Source: Lachnospiraceae bacterium (GTDB taxonomy: Bacteria; Bacillota; Clostridia; Lachnospirales; Lachnospiraceae). Taken from it: a DNA stretch of 38,589 bases. Below, one piece after another: positions 7,232-15,922 of the stretch. The stretch's first letter is position 1. Each line of letters opens with the position of its first letter. The translations under genes and the position numbers were made by a program. Location: assembly GCA_017412055.1 (NCBI GenBank), contig JAFQOW010000054.1, forward strand, positions 1 to 38,589, in the 5' to 3' direction. The notes under the pieces were generated by a model, which was given only the letters and a program-made list of their open reading frames with translations, was not told the DNA's origin and ran no database searches.

Positions 7232-8218
7232 ATGAGTATTAGAGTAGGTATTATAGGATATGGCAATCTCGGTAGAGGCGTTGAGTGCGCTATTAAGCAG
7301 AACAAAGATATGGAGCTTGTAGCTGTATTTACTAGAAGAGCACCTGAGACTGTTTCTATCCTTACTGAGTCAGCTGCAATTTGTAAAATTGATGATGTGG
7401 CTAATTGGCAGGGAAGGATAGATGTTATGATTCTTTGTGGAGGTAGTGCTACAGATTTACCAGTTCAGACACCTGAATTTGTAAAGATGTTCAATGTGGT
7501 TGATAGCTTTGATACTCATGCAAGAATACCAGAGCACTTTGAAAATGTAGATAAAGTAGCTAAGGAAAATGGACATGTTGGTCTTATTTCTTGTGGTTGG
7601 GACCCAGGTATGTTCTCTCTTAACAGAATGTATGCAAGTGCCATATTAGTAGATGGTTCAGATTACACATTCTGGGGTAAGGGTGTAAGTCAGGGACATT
7701 CAGATGCCATAAGAAGAATTGAAGGTGTTAAGGATGCTAAACAGTACACTGTACCAGTTGAAGCTGCGTTAGCAGAGGTGAGAACAGGTAGCAATCCAGA
7801 GCTTACAACAAGACAGAAGCATACAAGAGAATGTTATGTGGTAGTAGAAGAAGGCGCTGATAAGGCAAGAATTGAAAATGAAATTAAGACAATGCCAAAT
7901 TACTTTGCGGATTATGATACAACAGTTTATTTCATTTCAGAGGAAGAGCTTAAGGCAAATCACAGCGGAATTCCACATGGCGGTTTTGTAATCAGAAGTG
8001 GTAAGACAGGCTGGAATGGTGAAAACAAACATATTATTGAATATAATATTAAGCTTGATTCAAATCCAGAATTTACAGCAAGTGTCATAGTTGCTTATGC
8101 TAGAGCTGTAAGTCGCCTTGCAAAGGAAGGACAGTCAGGCTGTAAGACAGTATTTGATATTGCACCTGCATATTTAAGCCAGTTAGATGGAGCAGAGCTT
8201 AGAAAGACAATGTTATAA
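7232..8218 (+). CDS. ddh: meso-diaminopimelate D-dehydrogenase
   Basis: This 328-aa enzyme matches Ddh in length and motifs. The Rossmann motif IGYGNLGRG is at residues 9-17. CGGSATDLPVQTP, VVDSFDTHARIPEH, SCGWDPGMFSLNRMY and FWGKGVSQGHSDAIRRI form the dinucleotide and substrate pockets, and a late HGGFVIRSGKTG is present. It makes meso-DAP from tetrahydrodipicolinate, ammonia and NADPH in one step for peptidoglycan and lysine synthesis, bypassing the acylated branch. It has its own promoter and terminator and so is monocistronic. The start is supported by AAAGGAG nine bases upstream. Confidence 0.95.
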   Translation: MSIRVGIIGYGNLGRGVECAIKQNKDMELVAVFTRRAPETVSILTESAAICKIDDVANWQGRIDVMILCGGSATDLPVQTPEFVKMFNVVDSFDTHARIPEHFENVDKVAKENGHVGLISCGWDPGMFSLNRMYASAILVDGSDYTFWGKGVSQGHSDAIRRIEGVKDAKQYTVPVEAALAEVRTGSNPELTTRQKHTRECYVVVEEGADKARIENEIKTMPNYFADYDTTVYFISEEELKANHSGIPHGGFVIRSGKTGWNGENKHIIEYNIKLDSNPEFTASVIVAYARAVSRLAKEGQSGCKTVFDIAPAYLSQLDGAELRKTML

Positions 8219-8227
8219 TTAAATGAG

Positions 8228-8262
8228 ATAAGAAGGTAGTTAAAAACTATCTTCTTATTTTA
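8228..8262 (+). terminator. terminator of ddh
   Basis: ATAAGAAGGTAGT (8228-8240) pairs with ACTATCTTCTTAT (8246-8258) with one G-U pair and a 5-base loop. TTTATT follows. Confidence 0.8.
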
Positions 8263-8306
8263 TTGCAACGAAACTATTATTTGATAAAAAAAATACAATA
8301 TAATGC

Positions 8307-8335
8307 TTGAGAAATTTCTCGTAAAATGATATGAT
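8307..8335 (+). promoter_or_regulatory. promoter of the malate/fumarate redox operon with palindrome at the -35 box
   Basis: TTGAGA (8307-8312), a 17-base spacer and TATGAT (8330-8335) form the only good promoter before the operon, implying a leader of about 95 bases. A perfect 12-bp palindrome, GAGAAATTTCTC (8309-8320), covers the -35 box and would suit repression. It is loosely reminiscent of Rex-type redox operators but does not match the TTGTTAA half-site, so the regulator is unknown. Confidence 0.6.
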
Positions 8336-8438
8336 GTATTCAAATGCTCCATTTTTAAAAAAAGAATGTTAAATTTATGACAATCTTGTATAAAAAAGGC
8401 AAAAAAATAATTTATTAATTAGAAAGGAGTCACAAAAC

Positions 8439-9380
8439 ATGGGTAATAAGATTACAATTATCGGAGCTGGAAGCGTTGGTGCTACTATCGCTTACAGATT
8501 ATCTCATGAAGACATGGCGTCAGAAATCGTTATCATCGACATTAACAAGCAGAAGGCAGAGGGAGAGGTCCTTGATATTCTTCAGGGTACTTCATTTAGA
8601 ACACCTATCTCAGTTATCGCTGGTGATTATGATGATGCTAAGGATTCAGACATTGTTATCATTACTTCTGGTATCGCAAGAAAGCCAGGTCAGACAAGAA
8701 TTGAGTTGACACAGACAAACGTAAATATTATTAAGGATATCGCTCCAAAGATTGCAGCAGCAGCACCTAATGCTAATTATGTAATCGTAAGTAATCCAGT
8801 TGATATCATTACTTATGTATTTACAAAGGTTTCTGGTATTCCAGAGAATCAGATTATCGGTTCAGGTACATTGCTTGATACAGCAAGACTTCGTTGTGGA
8901 CTTGCTGAGCACTTCGATATAGCTCAGAAGAATATTCATGCATATGTATTTGGTGAGCATGGTGACACATCATTTGTTCCATGGTCATGTGCTGATATTT
9001 CAGGTGCAAATATTGATGAGTATGCTGCACTTGTACCATTTAAGAATATTGCAGAGCTTGATAAGGATGCAATGATTGAGTACGTTAGAAAGTCAGGCGG
9101 AAAGATTATCGCTAACAAGGGTGCAACATTCTATGCTATCGCAGATTCAGTAGTAAATATTTGTGGAATCTTACTTTCAGCTAATGAGTCAGTAGCCACA
9201 GTTTCTACTTTAATGCATGGTGAATACGGTATCGAAGACGTATGTGTAAGTGTACTTTGTCTTGTTGGACCAAATGGTGTACAGGGCAAGTTACCAATTA
9301 AGTTAACTGATGAGGAAGTTGACAAGTTAAGAGCAAGTGCTGATGCACTTAAGGATGTAATTTCACAGATTACATTATAA
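8439..9380 (+). CDS. mdh: NAD-dependent malate dehydrogenase (LDH/MDH family)
   Basis: This 313-aa protein belongs to the lactate/malate dehydrogenase family: the NAD site GAGSVGATIAY is at the N-terminus, IVSNPVDIITY follows, and the catalytic FGEHGDTSF supplies the proton-relay His. The substrate loop reads SGIARKPGQTR. Arg occupies the position that is Gln102 in lactate dehydrogenases (QKPG) and Arg in malate dehydrogenases, so oxaloacetate/malate is the predicted substrate. Being first in an operon with fumarase and fumarate reductase fits this. It would reduce oxaloacetate to malate with NADH in the cytoplasm. AAAGGAG precedes the ATG, and hdrB follows after 34 bases without a terminator. 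Automated tools may call it L-lactate dehydrogenase. Confidence 0.85.
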   Translation: MGNKITIIGAGSVGATIAYRLSHEDMASEIVIIDINKQKAEGEVLDILQGTSFRTPISVIAGDYDDAKDSDIVIITSGIARKPGQTRIELTQTNVNIIKDIAPKIAAAAPNANYVIVSNPVDIITYVFTKVSGIPENQIIGSGTLLDTARLRCGLAEHFDIAQKNIHAYVFGEHGDTSFVPWSCADISGANIDEYAALVPFKNIAELDKDAMIEYVRKSGGKIIANKGATFYAIADSVVNICGILLSANESVATVSTLMHGEYGIEDVCVSVLCLVGPNGVQGKLPIKLTDEEVDKLRASADALKDVISQITL

Positions 9381-9414
9381 TAATGTACTAATGTTACAAT
9401 TTTAGGAGGACATT

Positions 9415-10203
9415 ATGGTTTATAGCTATTACCCAGGGTGTACCCTGAAAACAAAGGCGAAAGATCTTGATCGCTATGCCAAAGAATGTGCCAAGGCATT
9501 AGGCTTTGAACTCGAGGAAATCGAGAACTGGCAGTGCTGTGGTGGTGTTTATCCACTTGGTACAGACGAAATAGCTTCAAAGCTTTCTTCAGTTCGTGCG
9601 TTAAATGAGGCTAAGGTGAAGGGACAGGATTTAGTAACTGTTTGTTCAGCTTGTCATCATGTTATCAAGAGAACTAATGACGATATGAAGAATGTTGAAG
9701 ACATTCGTACTAGAGCTAACAATTATATGGAGCTTGAGGAGCCATACGCTGGCGAAACTACAGTTCTTCATTATCTTGAAGTACTTCGTGACAGAGTTGG
9801 CTTTGACGTGTTAAAGGAAAAGGTTGTAAAACCTTTAGGAAGAAAAATAGGTGCTTATTATGGCTGTCTTTTACTTAGACCAAGTAAGATTGTACAGTTT
9901 GATAACCCGGAAAATCCTACAATCATCGAAGACTTTATCAAAGCAATTGGCGGTGAGCCTGTTATCTATCCATATCGTAATGAGTGTTGTGGTGGCTATG
10001 TTTCTTTGAAGGAAAAGGAAATGGCTGGTAAGATGGTAGATAGAATTATGGATTCAGCAGCAGGAATGGGCGCAGAAGAGCTTATTACAGCTTGTCCATT
10101 ATGTATGTATAATTTAAATAAGAGTGAAAGTGCTAATAAGCTTCCTGTATACTACTTTACAGAGCTTCTTGCAGAGGCACTTGGCTTGAAAGAGGAGGTG
10201 TAG
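9415..10203 (+). CDS. hdrB: heterodisulfide reductase subunit B-like protein
   Basis: The 262-aa protein has two intact CCG domains, C9-x31-C41C42-x34-C77xxC80 and C151-x39-C191C192-x34-C227xxC230. In methanogen HdrB these bind the two noncubane [4Fe-4S] clusters that cleave CoM-S-S-CoB. It is slightly short (usually about 290 aa) but lacks no ligand. Here it should be the high-potential exit of the complex. Because a FrdB-like gene lacking a CCG domain lies downstream, HdrB may pass electrons onward to fumarate reductase. An unknown disulfide acceptor is the alternative. AGGAGG precedes the ATG and hdrC follows after two bases. Confidence 0.92.
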   Translation: MVYSYYPGCTLKTKAKDLDRYAKECAKALGFELEEIENWQCCGGVYPLGTDEIASKLSSVRALNEAKVKGQDLVTVCSACHHVIKRTNDDMKNVEDIRTRANNYMELEEPYAGETTVLHYLEVLRDRVGFDVLKEKVVKPLGRKIGAYYGCLLLRPSKIVQFDNPENPTIIEDFIKAIGGEPVIYPYRNECCGGYVSLKEKEMAGKMVDRIMDSAAGMGAEELITACPLCMYNLNKSESANKLPVYYFTELLAEALGLKEEV

Positions 10204-10205
10204 GC

Positions 10206-10601
10206 ATGAGTGGTCATTTACATGAAGATATGAAGAGTCGTGTCATTGACATCAGTGGTGCAAGCCCACACAAGTGTATGAAGTGTGGTAAGTGTTCAGC
10301 TTCGTGCCCTTCTTTTGATGAGATGGATATCAAGCCACATCAGTTTGTTTCTTATGTTAATAATGGAGACATTGAGGCTCTTATGGCAAGTAAATCACTT
10401 GGAAAGTGTCTCTCATGCTTCGCTTGTGTAGAGCGTTGCCCAAGAGATGTTAAGCCAGGTAAGATTGTAGATGCAGCTAGACAGATGCTTATACGTCAGC
10501 AGGGACAGGCAATGCTTACTCCTGAGGATGTTCCAGAACTTCTTGATCCAGAAGTTCCACAGCAGCTTCTTATGAGTGCATTTAGAAGATATAGTCGATA
10601 G
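10206..10601 (+). CDS. hdrC: heterodisulfide reductase subunit C-like protein
   Basis: This 131-aa protein carries two [4Fe-4S] motifs, CMKCGKCSASCPS near residue 24 and CLSCFACVERCPRD near residue 67, each with a closing Pro. This is the HdrC layout. It wires HdrA to HdrB. No membrane helix is present, so it is the soluble HdrC and not an HdrE-linked or DsrM-like form. It is sandwiched between hdrB (2 bases) and hdrA, with the ribosome site GGAGGTG for hdrA following directly. Confidence 0.92.
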   Translation: MSGHLHEDMKSRVIDISGASPHKCMKCGKCSASCPSFDEMDIKPHQFVSYVNNGDIEALMASKSLGKCLSCFACVERCPRDVKPGKIVDAARQMLIRQQGQAMLTPEDVPELLDPEVPQQLLMSAFRRYSR

Positions 10602-10621
10602 AAAGGTTGGAGGTGAACTCA

Positions 10622-12610
10622 GTGCAGAGAGTAGGAGTATTCGTCTGTCATTGTGGTAGTAATATCGCAGCTACTGTTGATGTAAAGAAGGTAGTTGAGA
10701 TGGTTTCGCTTGAGCCAGGTGTTGTACATGCTGAGGATTATCAGTATATGTGTTCAGAGGCTGGTCAGGCAAGGATAGACGCAGCAATTAAAGAAAAAGG
10801 TCTTACAGGTATCGTAGTTTGTTCTTGTTCGCCACGTATGCATGAGGCGACATTTAGAAAGGCTGCAGAACGTGCAGGACTTAACCCTTATATGGTAGAA
10901 ATCGCCAACATCCGTGAACATTGTTCATGGATACATAAGGATATGGAAGAGGCAACAAAGAAGGCAGTTGTATTAGCTAGAGCAGCTATTGCAAAGGTTA
11001 ACTTAAATGCACCTCTTCAGCCAGGTGAGAGCTTGGTAACAAAGAGAGCACTCGTTATCGGTGGTGGTATCGCTGGTATTCAGACAGCTATCGATATTGC
11101 AGATGCAGGTTATGAGGTAGATATCGTAGAGAAGACACCAAGTATCGGTGGTAGAATGTCACAGCTTGATAAGACATTCCCAACACTTGACTGTTCAGCT
11201 TGTATCCTTACACCTAAGATGGTTGAGGCAGCTGCTCACGAGAAGATTACAATCTACACATACAGTGAAGTAGATAAGGTTACTGGCTTCGTAGGAGATT
11301 TCACAGTAGATATCCGTAAGAAGGCTAGAAGCATAGATATGAATAAGTGTACAGGTTGTGGTGTATGTCAGGAGAAGTGTCCTTCAAAGAAGACACCAAG
11401 TGAATTCAACCGTGGACTTAATACAAGAAGTGCTATTTACACACCATTTGCACAGGCTATACCAAACGTTCCTGTTATTGACAGAGATGCATGTATCAAG
11501 TTTAAGACAGGTAAGTGTGGTATCTGTGAGAAGGTATGTCAGGCTGGTGCTATTGATTACGAGCAGAAGGATGAAATCGTAACACAGAAGTATGGTGCAA
11601 TCGTAGTTGCGACAGGCTTCGATGTAATCAAGGTTGATCAGTATGAGGAATACGCATACAGCCAAAGCAAGGATGTTATCACATCACTTGAATTAGAGCG
11701 TATAATGAACGCTGCTGGTCCTACAAAGGGTCACTTAGAGCGTTTATCAGATGGAAAGCATCCAAAGGAAATGGTATTCATCCAGTGTGTAGGCTCTAGA
11801 TGTTCAGATGATAAGGGCAAGAGCTATTGTTCAAAGATTTGTTGTATGTATACAGCAAAGCACGCTATGCTTATCAGAGATAAGTATCCAGATGTAAATG
11901 TAACAGTATTCTATATTGATGTTCGTACACCAGGTAAGAACTTTGATGAGTTCTATAGAAGAGCAGTTGAAGATTACGGTGTAAATTATATTAAGGGTCA
12001 GGTAGGAAAGGTTGCACCTCAGCCAGACGGAAGTCTTTTAGTGCAGGGTGTAGACTTAATCGACAATAAGCAGATACTTAAGAAGGCAGATATGGTTGTA
12101 TTAGCAGCTGCTATCGAGCCAGAAAAGGATGTAAGAAGAATCGCTACAATGCTTACAGCAAGTATCGATACAAATAACTTCCTTACAGAGTCACATGCTA
12201 AGCTTCGTCCAGTAGAGTCACCAACAGCTGGTGTATTCTTATCAGGTGTATGTCAGGGACCAAAGGATATCCCAGAGACAGTAGCACAAGCTGGTGCCGC
12301 AGCTGTTAAGGCAATCGGACTTTTAGCTAAGGATAAGCTTCTTACAAATCCATGTACAGCTAAAGCTGATGAACTCATGTGTAATGGATGTTCTACATGT
12401 GCAAATGTTTGTCCATATGGAGCTATTACATACGAGACAAAAGAAATCAACGATCACGGAATCCGTGAAACACGTCGTGTTGCATCTGTTAACAACGCTC
12501 TTTGTCAGGGTTGTGGTGCATGTACAGTTGCATGTCCTTCAGGAGCAATGGACTTACAGGGATTCTCGAATAGACAGATCTTAGCGGAGGTAGATGCAAT
12601 ATGTCGATAG
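10622..12610 (+). CDS. hdrA: heterodisulfide reductase subunit A-like protein, FAD bifurcation subunit
   Basis: I choose GTG 10622 (662 aa) because GGAGGTG at 10609-10615 sits six bases upstream; TTG 10607 and GTG 10613 lack a site. The order is an N-terminal HdrA domain (VGVFVCHCGSN, CSCSPRMHE, NIREHCSWIH), an FAD domain (GGGIAGIQTA near 145; LDCSACILTPKMVE), and an inserted ferredoxin pair (CTGCGVCQEKC near 243 and GKCGICEKVC near 297). A C-terminal ferredoxin domain follows (CNGCSTCANVC near 586, CQGCGACTVAC near 628). In methanogen HdrA this FAD splits electron pairs between ferredoxin and heterodisulfide. All core motifs are present, so flavin-based bifurcation is the expected role. It overlaps the next gene by 10 bases. 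Confidence 0.93.
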   Translation: MQRVGVFVCHCGSNIAATVDVKKVVEMVSLEPGVVHAEDYQYMCSEAGQARIDAAIKEKGLTGIVVCSCSPRMHEATFRKAAERAGLNPYMVEIANIREHCSWIHKDMEEATKKAVVLARAAIAKVNLNAPLQPGESLVTKRALVIGGGIAGIQTAIDIADAGYEVDIVEKTPSIGGRMSQLDKTFPTLDCSACILTPKMVEAAAHEKITIYTYSEVDKVTGFVGDFTVDIRKKARSIDMNKCTGCGVCQEKCPSKKTPSEFNRGLNTRSAIYTPFAQAIPNVPVIDRDACIKFKTGKCGICEKVCQAGAIDYEQKDEIVTQKYGAIVVATGFDVIKVDQYEEYAYSQSKDVITSLELERIMNAAGPTKGHLERLSDGKHPKEMVFIQCVGSRCSDDKGKSYCSKICCMYTAKHAMLIRDKYPDVNVTVFYIDVRTPGKNFDEFYRRAVEDYGVNYIKGQVGKVAPQPDGSLLVQGVDLIDNKQILKKADMVVLAAAIEPEKDVRRIATMLTASIDTNNFLTESHAKLRPVESPTAGVFLSGVCQGPKDIPETVAQAGAAAVKAIGLLAKDKLLTNPCTAKADELMCNGCSTCANVCPYGAITYETKEINDHGIRETRRVASVNNALCQGCGACTVACPSGAMDLQGFSNRQILAEVDAICR

Positions 12611-13041
12611 AAAATGAAACATTTAGACCTAAAATTGTTGCGTTCTGTTGTAACTGGTGTAGTTATGCAGGTGCTGACCTCGCTGGAAGTAGCCGTTTAG
12701 TATACCCAGCTGATGTTAAGATTATCCGTGTACCATGTTCATGTCGTGTTAACCCAATGTTCATATTAAGAGCATTTGAAAAGGGTGCTGACGGTGTTAT
12801 CATGTGTGGTTGTCACCCAGGAGATTGCCACTACAGCACAGGTAATTACTATGCAAGAAGAAGAATGACACTTTTATTCTCAATGCTTGATTTTATAGGT
12901 GTTGAGAATGGCCGTACTCGTGTAGAGTGGGTATCAGCTGCAGAAGGTGTTAAGTTTAGTACAACAATGAACGAATTTGTAGAGAAGATTACTTCTCTCG
13001 GACCAAATGTAAGATTGGAGGATTTAAGATGCAGGAATTAG
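12601..13041 (+). CDS. MvhD/FlxD-like [2Fe-2S] electron-transfer protein
   Basis: The 146-aa protein has the MvhD signature. CCNWCSYAGAD at the N-terminus, RVPCSCRVNP in the middle and MCGCHPGDCHY supply the cysteines of the [2Fe-2S] centre. MvhD/FlxD docks on HdrA and feeds it electrons from a dehydrogenase module: a hydrogenase in methanogens, an NADH module in FlxABCD-HdrABC. No hydrogenase gene lies here, while an FAD/NAD(P)H protein lies two genes downstream. The gene overlaps hdrA by 10 bases and the next gene by 13, so production is probably stoichiometric. Confidence 0.9.
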   Translation: MSIENETFRPKIVAFCCNWCSYAGADLAGSSRLVYPADVKIIRVPCSCRVNPMFILRAFEKGADGVIMCGCHPGDCHYSTGNYYARRRMTLLFSMLDFIGVENGRTRVEWVSAAEGVKFSTTMNEFVEKITSLGPNVRLEDLRCRN

Positions 13042-14003
13042 TTAATCGCGCTAAAGAGCTGTTGGCTGACGGAACTGTATCACGTGTTCTCGGTTGGAAG
13101 GCCGGCGACATGTCATATAATCCAGAACCAGCTTACTTTAACAGTGCAGAGGAATTAGAAAATTTTGTTTACGATGGCTTCTGTGGAGCTAACTTAAGCA
13201 AGTATATGATAGAAGCGTCAAAGCTTGAAGGAAAGACATTAGTTTTCTTAAAGCCTTGTGACACATATAGCTTCAATCAGTTAATCAAGGAGCACAGAGT
13301 AGACAGAGAGAAAGCATACATTATCGGCGTAGGCTGTAAGGGTAAGCTTTCAGTAGAAAATATTAAAGCTCAGGGCATCAAGGGTATAGAGAGCATCGAA
13401 GGTGCTGGTATGAACGACGGATGTGATACATTGACTATAAAGACACTTTATGGTGATAAGACATGTTCATACAATGATGCTATGCTTGAGAGATGTCATG
13501 TATGTAAGGGCAAAGAGCATCAGATTTCTGATGAGGTAATGCTTGAGTCAAGAGATACAAAGGATGCAGAAAGATTTGCACAGGTAGAGGCTATTGAGGC
13601 TATGACACCTGAAGAGAAATTTGCATTCTTCCAGAAGGAGCTTTCTAAGTGTATCCGTTGTAATGCATGTAGAAATGTATGTCCAGCTTGTAGCTGTAGA
13701 AAGTGTGTATTCGACAGTACTAAGTATGACACAGCACAGAAGGCAAATGTAACATCATTTGAAGAGAAGATGTTCCACATTATCAGAGCTTTCCACGTGG
13801 CTGGTCGTTGTACAGACTGTGGTGAGTGTAGCAGAGTATGTCCACAGGGCATTCCACTTCACTTATTCAACAGAAAGTTTATCAAGGATATTGATACATT
13901 CTATGGTGAGTTCCAGGCAGGCGAAGATACAGAATCAAGAGGACCACTTACAAACTTCACATTCGACGATGTTGAGCCAAGCATTGTTGGAGAAAGGGGG
14001 TAA
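13029..14003 (+). CDS. multi-[4Fe-4S] adaptor protein of the Flx/HdrABC complex (FrhB-like N-terminus)
   Basis: This 324-aa protein has an FrhB/FdhB-like N-terminal half (VFLKPCDTYSFNQLIKEH, YIIGVGCKGK, an ERCHVCKGKEH Cys cluster). Two [4Fe-4S] motifs follow, CIRCNACRNVCPACSCRKC near residue 206 and CTDCGECSRVCPQG near 263. The first has extra cysteines, which may form or tune an additional site. It resembles the iron-sulfur FlxB/FlxC subunits of the bacterial FlxABCD-HdrABC complex; I cannot say which one. It probably conducts electrons between the NAD(P)H module and the MvhD-like protein. It overlaps the upstream gene by 13 bases and is followed after three bases by a GGAGAAAGGGGG-driven start. 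Confidence 0.82.
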   Translation: MQELVNRAKELLADGTVSRVLGWKAGDMSYNPEPAYFNSAEELENFVYDGFCGANLSKYMIEASKLEGKTLVFLKPCDTYSFNQLIKEHRVDREKAYIIGVGCKGKLSVENIKAQGIKGIESIEGAGMNDGCDTLTIKTLYGDKTCSYNDAMLERCHVCKGKEHQISDEVMLESRDTKDAERFAQVEAIEAMTPEEKFAFFQKELSKCIRCNACRNVCPACSCRKCVFDSTKYDTAQKANVTSFEEKMFHIIRAFHVAGRCTDCGECSRVCPQGIPLHLFNRKFIKDIDTFYGEFQAGEDTESRGPLTNFTFDDVEPSIVGERG

Positions 14004-14006
14004 TGT

Positions 14007-15041
14007 ATGTATAAGATAGCAAAAAGCAATTTACCGGAATTATACAAGGCTATCGCAGGTTCTAAGGAGCTTTATCTTCCATTAGAGAATGCTGGACAGG
14101 TAAACTTTGGACCATGGAGTGAAGATTGTACTCCGGATATTGAGACATTAAAGTCAGTAAAATCTCCTAAGGATGTATTCTTCCCACAGAGTGAGAATTT
14201 ATATACATGCCAGAAGGAAGGAAAAAATATTAAGATTGACCCAGAAAAGCTTAAAGATCAGGATTTTGTAGTATTTGGTATGAAGTCATGTGACGTAAAG
14301 GGTGTAGAAGTACTTGATAAGGTATTCCTTGCGGACCCAATCGATACATACTATGCTGCAAGACGTGATCATGGAATTATAGTAGCTATGGCTTGTCATG
14401 AGCCAGAAGAGAGCTGTTTCTGTAAGGTATTTGGTATAGATGCTGCAGATGCTTCATCTTCTATAGCAGATGTTGCTACATGGATGATTGGTGAGGATTT
14501 ATACTGGAAGCCACTTACAGAAAAGGGTGAAGCTTTAACTAGCGAGCTTTCTGGCTTACTTTCATCTGATGGAGATGAGAATAAGGTTGAAGAAGAGAAG
14601 CAGGCAATTACAGCTATTATTAATAAGCTTCCATATTCTGATCTTTCACTTGAAGGATGGGATGGCGACCACTTCGAAGAGAAGTTCAACGCTACAAATT
14701 GGGAAGAGCTTTATAAGCCTTGCCTTGCATGTGGTACATGTACATTTGTATGTCCTACATGTCAGTGCTACGATATAAAGGATTACAACACAGGTAATGG
14801 AACACAGAGATATAGATGTTGGGATTCATGTATGTATTCTGACTTCACTATGATGGCTCACGGTAATAACCGTAACAGCCAGATGCAGAGATTCCGTCAG
14901 AGATTTATGCACAAGCTTGTATATTTCCCAACAAACAATGATGGAATGTACTCATGTGTAGGTTGTGGACGTTGTGTAGAGAAGTGTCCAGCTTCCCTTA
15001 ATATCGTTAAAGTTATAAAGAATTTTGGAGGTGACAAATAA
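14007..15041 (+). CDS. 4Fe-4S dicluster protein, sulfhydrogenase-beta/AsrA-like (Flx subunit)
   Basis: The 344-aa protein matches the AsrA/HydB family of sulfhydrogenase and anaerobic sulfite reductase. The N-terminal domain has FVVFGMKSCDVKGVEVLD and a MACHEPEESCFCKVFG loop. The C-terminal part carries two [4Fe-4S] motifs, CLACGTCTFVCPTCQCYDI near residue 238 and CVGCGRCVEKCPASLNI near 315. In the family it pairs with an FAD/NAD(P)H subunit, encoded here by the next gene, whose ATG overlaps this stop codon (TAATG). It is therefore the probable first electron acceptor from that subunit. No sulfite reductase catalytic subunit (AsrC) is present, so sulfite reduction is unlikely. Confidence 0.85.
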   Translation: MYKIAKSNLPELYKAIAGSKELYLPLENAGQVNFGPWSEDCTPDIETLKSVKSPKDVFFPQSENLYTCQKEGKNIKIDPEKLKDQDFVVFGMKSCDVKGVEVLDKVFLADPIDTYYAARRDHGIIVAMACHEPEESCFCKVFGIDAADASSSIADVATWMIGEDLYWKPLTEKGEALTSELSGLLSSDGDENKVEEEKQAITAIINKLPYSDLSLEGWDGDHFEEKFNATNWEELYKPCLACGTCTFVCPTCQCYDIKDYNTGNGTQRYRCWDSCMYSDFTMMAHGNNRNSQMQRFRQRFMHKLVYFPTNNDGMYSCVGCGRCVEKCPASLNIVKVIKNFGGDK

Positions 15042-15895
15042 TGAGTGAATGTACTTGTCATGATAAATACTCACTGGATACTTTAGTACCTCAGATTGGT
15101 ATTATCACAGATATCCGTCAGGAAACACCTGATGTAAAGACATTCCGTGTTAATGCTCCAGAAGGTGGAAAGTTATTCGAGCATATGCCAGGCCAGTGTG
15201 CAATGGTATGTGTACCAGGTGTAGGAGAGGCAATGTTCTCCATTACTTCTTCTCCAACAAATAAAGAATATCAGGAATTCAGTATTAAGAAGTGTGGTGT
15301 TCTTACAGATTGTCTTCACAGCTTAGAAGTGGGCGATCAGATTACAGTTCGTGGACCATATGGAAATAATTTCCCAGTTGACACAGAGCTTAAAGGCAAA
15401 GACCTTCTCTTTGTAGCTGGTGGTATCGGACTTGCACCTCTTCGTTCAGTTATTAACTACGTAATAGATAATCGTGCAGATTACGGAACAGTAGATATTT
15501 TATACGGTTCTCGTTCAGCAGATGATCTTGTACAGTTAAAGGAAATTCAGGAAGTTTGGTGTAAAACAGAAGGCGTAAATGTTCATCTTACAATCGATAG
15601 AGAACAAGAAGGCTGGGATGGTCATGTAGGTTTCGTACCTTCATACCTCAAGGAACTTGAGTTTGCAAACGATAAGACAGTTCTTGTATGTGGACCACCA
15701 ATCATGATTAAATTCGTTCTTCAGGGCTTAAAGGAATTAGGCTTTGAGAATGAGCAGATTTACACAACATTCGAGCTTCGTATGAAGTGCGGAATTGGTA
15801 AATGTGGACGTTGTAATATCGGATCTAAGTACGTATGTAAAGATGGTCCAGTATTCCGTTATGATCAGGTTGAAGAGTTGCCTAACGAATACTAG
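15041..15895 (+). CDS. FAD/NAD(P)H-binding subunit, FlxA/AsrB/HydG type
   Basis: This 284-aa protein is a ferredoxin-NADP reductase-like module with a PyrK-type C-terminus. The FAD domain includes MFSITSSPTN; the NAD(P) domain has LLFVAGGIGLAPLRS and VLVCGPPIM. The [2Fe-2S] motif CGIGKCGRCNIGSKYVC lies near the end. It takes hydride from NAD(P)H and passes single electrons to the AsrA-like partner. Whether it prefers NADH or NADPH is not decided by what I see; NADH would fit the energetics of bifurcation to fumarate. It is translationally coupled to the upstream gene by a one-base overlap. Confidence 0.9.
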   Translation: MSECTCHDKYSLDTLVPQIGIITDIRQETPDVKTFRVNAPEGGKLFEHMPGQCAMVCVPGVGEAMFSITSSPTNKEYQEFSIKKCGVLTDCLHSLEVGDQITVRGPYGNNFPVDTELKGKDLLFVAGGIGLAPLRSVINYVIDNRADYGTVDILYGSRSADDLVQLKEIQEVWCKTEGVNVHLTIDREQEGWDGHVGFVPSYLKELEFANDKTVLVCGPPIMIKFVLQGLKELGFENEQIYTTFELRMKCGIGKCGRCNIGSKYVCKDGPVFRYDQVEELPNEY

Positions 15896-15922
15896 TGAAA
15901 TCAACGAAAGGAAATTAGAAAA

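Noticed and set aside
8439-9380. Reading as L-lactate dehydrogenase.
   Set aside because: Arg instead of Gln at the specificity position and operon context favour malate dehydrogenase.
11384-11665. Long frames antisense to or within hdrA and frdA.
   Set aside because: They follow from codon bias of highly expressed genes on the plus strand and lack ribosome sites or known motifs.
13029-15895. Anaerobic sulfite reductase or sulfhydrogenase operon.
   Set aside because: AsrA/AsrB-like genes are present but there is no siroheme subunit AsrC and no NiFe hydrogenase subunits; Hdr and Frd genes explain the set better.
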